This document shows, piece after piece, positions 54,038 through 55,000 of a stretch of 55,000 bases of DNA (the stretch's first letter is position 1; every line of letters begins with the position of its first letter). The stretch lies in NCBI GenBank assembly GCA_000320545.1, contig ADNK01002057.1, positions 1-55,000 of the forward strand, in the 5' to 3' direction. The notes beneath the pieces were generated by a model. It searched no databases, was not told the DNA's origin, and saw nothing but the letters and a program-made list of their open reading frames with translations. The position numbers and the translations under genes were made by a program. This DNA is from Bigelowiella natans CCMP2755 (taxonomy: Eukaryota > Cercozoa > Chlorarachniophyceae).

Positions 54038-54588
54038 CGATACAACAGCATGTTTAATGTGCGTTTGCGTGTGTGATGAGAAGAATGGTTTCAGATATGC
54101 ATGTTTTTGGAACATGCGCAGAGGATTCCGAGGGATGCATGCATGCTAGCATGATGGGACGGATGAATGAATGATTGTAATTTTCAATCGTTATAGTATC
54201 TTGATGTGTAAATTTAGTAGCAGACATCATGGGAGGTACGTACATACAATTGTGCACATGTGCAAGCGCTCTTCATCACATTCTTTGTAATTATACATGC
54301 ATAGCGCTATGTCCACGATAGCGATGATGATGTCTGTATTCAAGTTTAAGACAAGATCATGCATGGCCAGCGCAATGAAGGTAAGATAGTCACAGTGCGC
54401 CATCGTGACGTACACGCACGCTGGTACATCATGCAAACAGCCGACGCTCAACGCAGTAGTCTGCGAACACTTGACATGTCTAGATGTAGCTGTGAGATGC
54501 TGCCCCGCGTAACAATTCAAGCAAGCGTTGGTGCTAACTTTAGAATCTTTCTTAGTAGAAACTGTAGCAATTAATTATTAACGGCATA
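54038..54588. other. Convergent intergenic gap with a LINE-tail copy
   Basis: No gene is supported between the 3' ends of HDHD5 and prolidase. The overlapping frames at 54227-54574 show no motif. Confidence 0.5.
54155..54215 (-). repeat. LINE-tail repeat, copy 8 (diverged)
   Basis: The plus strand reads GGGACGGATGAATGAATGAT, then TTTCAATCGTTATAGTATCT and TGATGTG. It is the same order of words as the other copies but more diverged. Confidence 0.55.
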
Positions 54589-55000
54589 CTAGCACGGGGG
54601 GCAAACCGGCGAATATTTTCCAACGACAGCTTGATACTCCTTTATTGTTTTCGGAACCACCGTAAAATTCTCATATCCGTCTTCAGTTATGACAACATCG
54701 TCCTCGAGCCGAACACCGCCCATATTTATGTATTTCCTGTGCAGAGTAGAACAAAATCTCACTTCTTTCTCGCTCACTCACTCGCATACATGCATACATG
54801 CCGCGCGCACCTGAGGACATCCTGATCGACAAACGCACTCTTTTTCTCATCATCTTTGATTGACGAGGCAATCCAAAGATCATTGAAGTAAAGCCCAGGT
54901 TCCACCGTTAGTACCTGCCAGTAGCATGTTTATTCGTTAGCGATAGAGATACCCTCCCCCCCCCCCCGCACTAATTTGATGTAGTTGCCTATCCTCGCCG
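54589..55000 (-). CDS. PEPD: Prolidase (Xaa-Pro dipeptidase), 3' part
   Basis: Three exons: at least 55000-54972, 54914-54811 and 54736-54589, in phase; the rest lies beyond the window. The pita-bread metallopeptidase C-terminus is clear: IGNYIKL then [10 protein letters not shown], whose Glu is a metal ligand, and [20 protein letters not shown], whose Glu in VRLEDD is the second. The length between them fits prolidase (PEPD) better than aminopeptidase P. It releases C-terminal proline or hydroxyproline from dipeptides in the cytosol and needs two divalent metals. The protein ends VCPPC. Confidence 0.87.

Noticed and set aside
54227-54574. Overlapping frames on both strands between HDHD5 and prolidase
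   Set aside because: No motif in either, and the sequence looks like other repeat-bearing convergent gaps.

Overview
This is nuclear DNA from a eukaryote. Almost every gene is split by spliceosomal GT-AG introns, many of them only about 60 bases long. Reading frames carry long Gln, Ser, Ala, Pro and Asp runs, introns and gaps are packed with microsatellites, and the standard stop codons are used. The products are eukaryotic: GCN1, a VDAC porin, prolidase, an F-box protein, PHD fingers and a CDCA7-type zinc finger. The lineage cannot be fixed from sequence alone. Thymidylate synthase is not fused to DHFR, which is unlike most plants, alveolates and stramenopiles. A DUF4336 protein and an ArsS-like radical SAM protein are families shared with bacteria and algae. 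A single-celled or algal eukaryote is most likely. I built gene models by reading exons, splice sites and codon phase by eye; the phases agree across nearly all junctions.

Layout: DUF4336 protein (+, 5' end outside the window); giant KDM5-like PLU-1/PHD/HMG-box protein without a JmjC domain (-); radical SAM protein (+, intronless); GCN1 (-, about 16 kb and 33 or more exons); HExxH metallopeptidase with a duplicated N-terminal module (+); thymidylate synthase (-); CDCA7-like zf-4CXXC_R1 protein (+); glycerophosphocholine acyltransferase (-); F-box plus TMEM185-like membrane protein (+); truncated LINE reverse transcriptase (-); VDAC (-); HDHD5/CECR5 HAD phosphatase (+); prolidase (-, runs off the window).

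The genes alternate strand almost perfectly, so gaps are either divergent (promoter to promoter, 0.3-0.8 kb) or convergent (3' to 3'). Copies of one LINE-tail repeat occur in five of the six convergent gaps, the sixth holds a MITE-like element, and none was seen in a divergent gap.

There is no operon and no single pathway. GCN1 serves the amino-acid starvation response. VDAC, HDHD5 and probably the radical SAM protein are mitochondrial. The KDM5-like and CDCA7-like proteins belong to chromatin. The observations most worth following are the tetranucleotide tract that sets the frame of the KDM5-like C-terminus, the F-box/TMEM185-like fusion, the duplicated-domain metallopeptidase, the repeat distribution and the MITE-like element.
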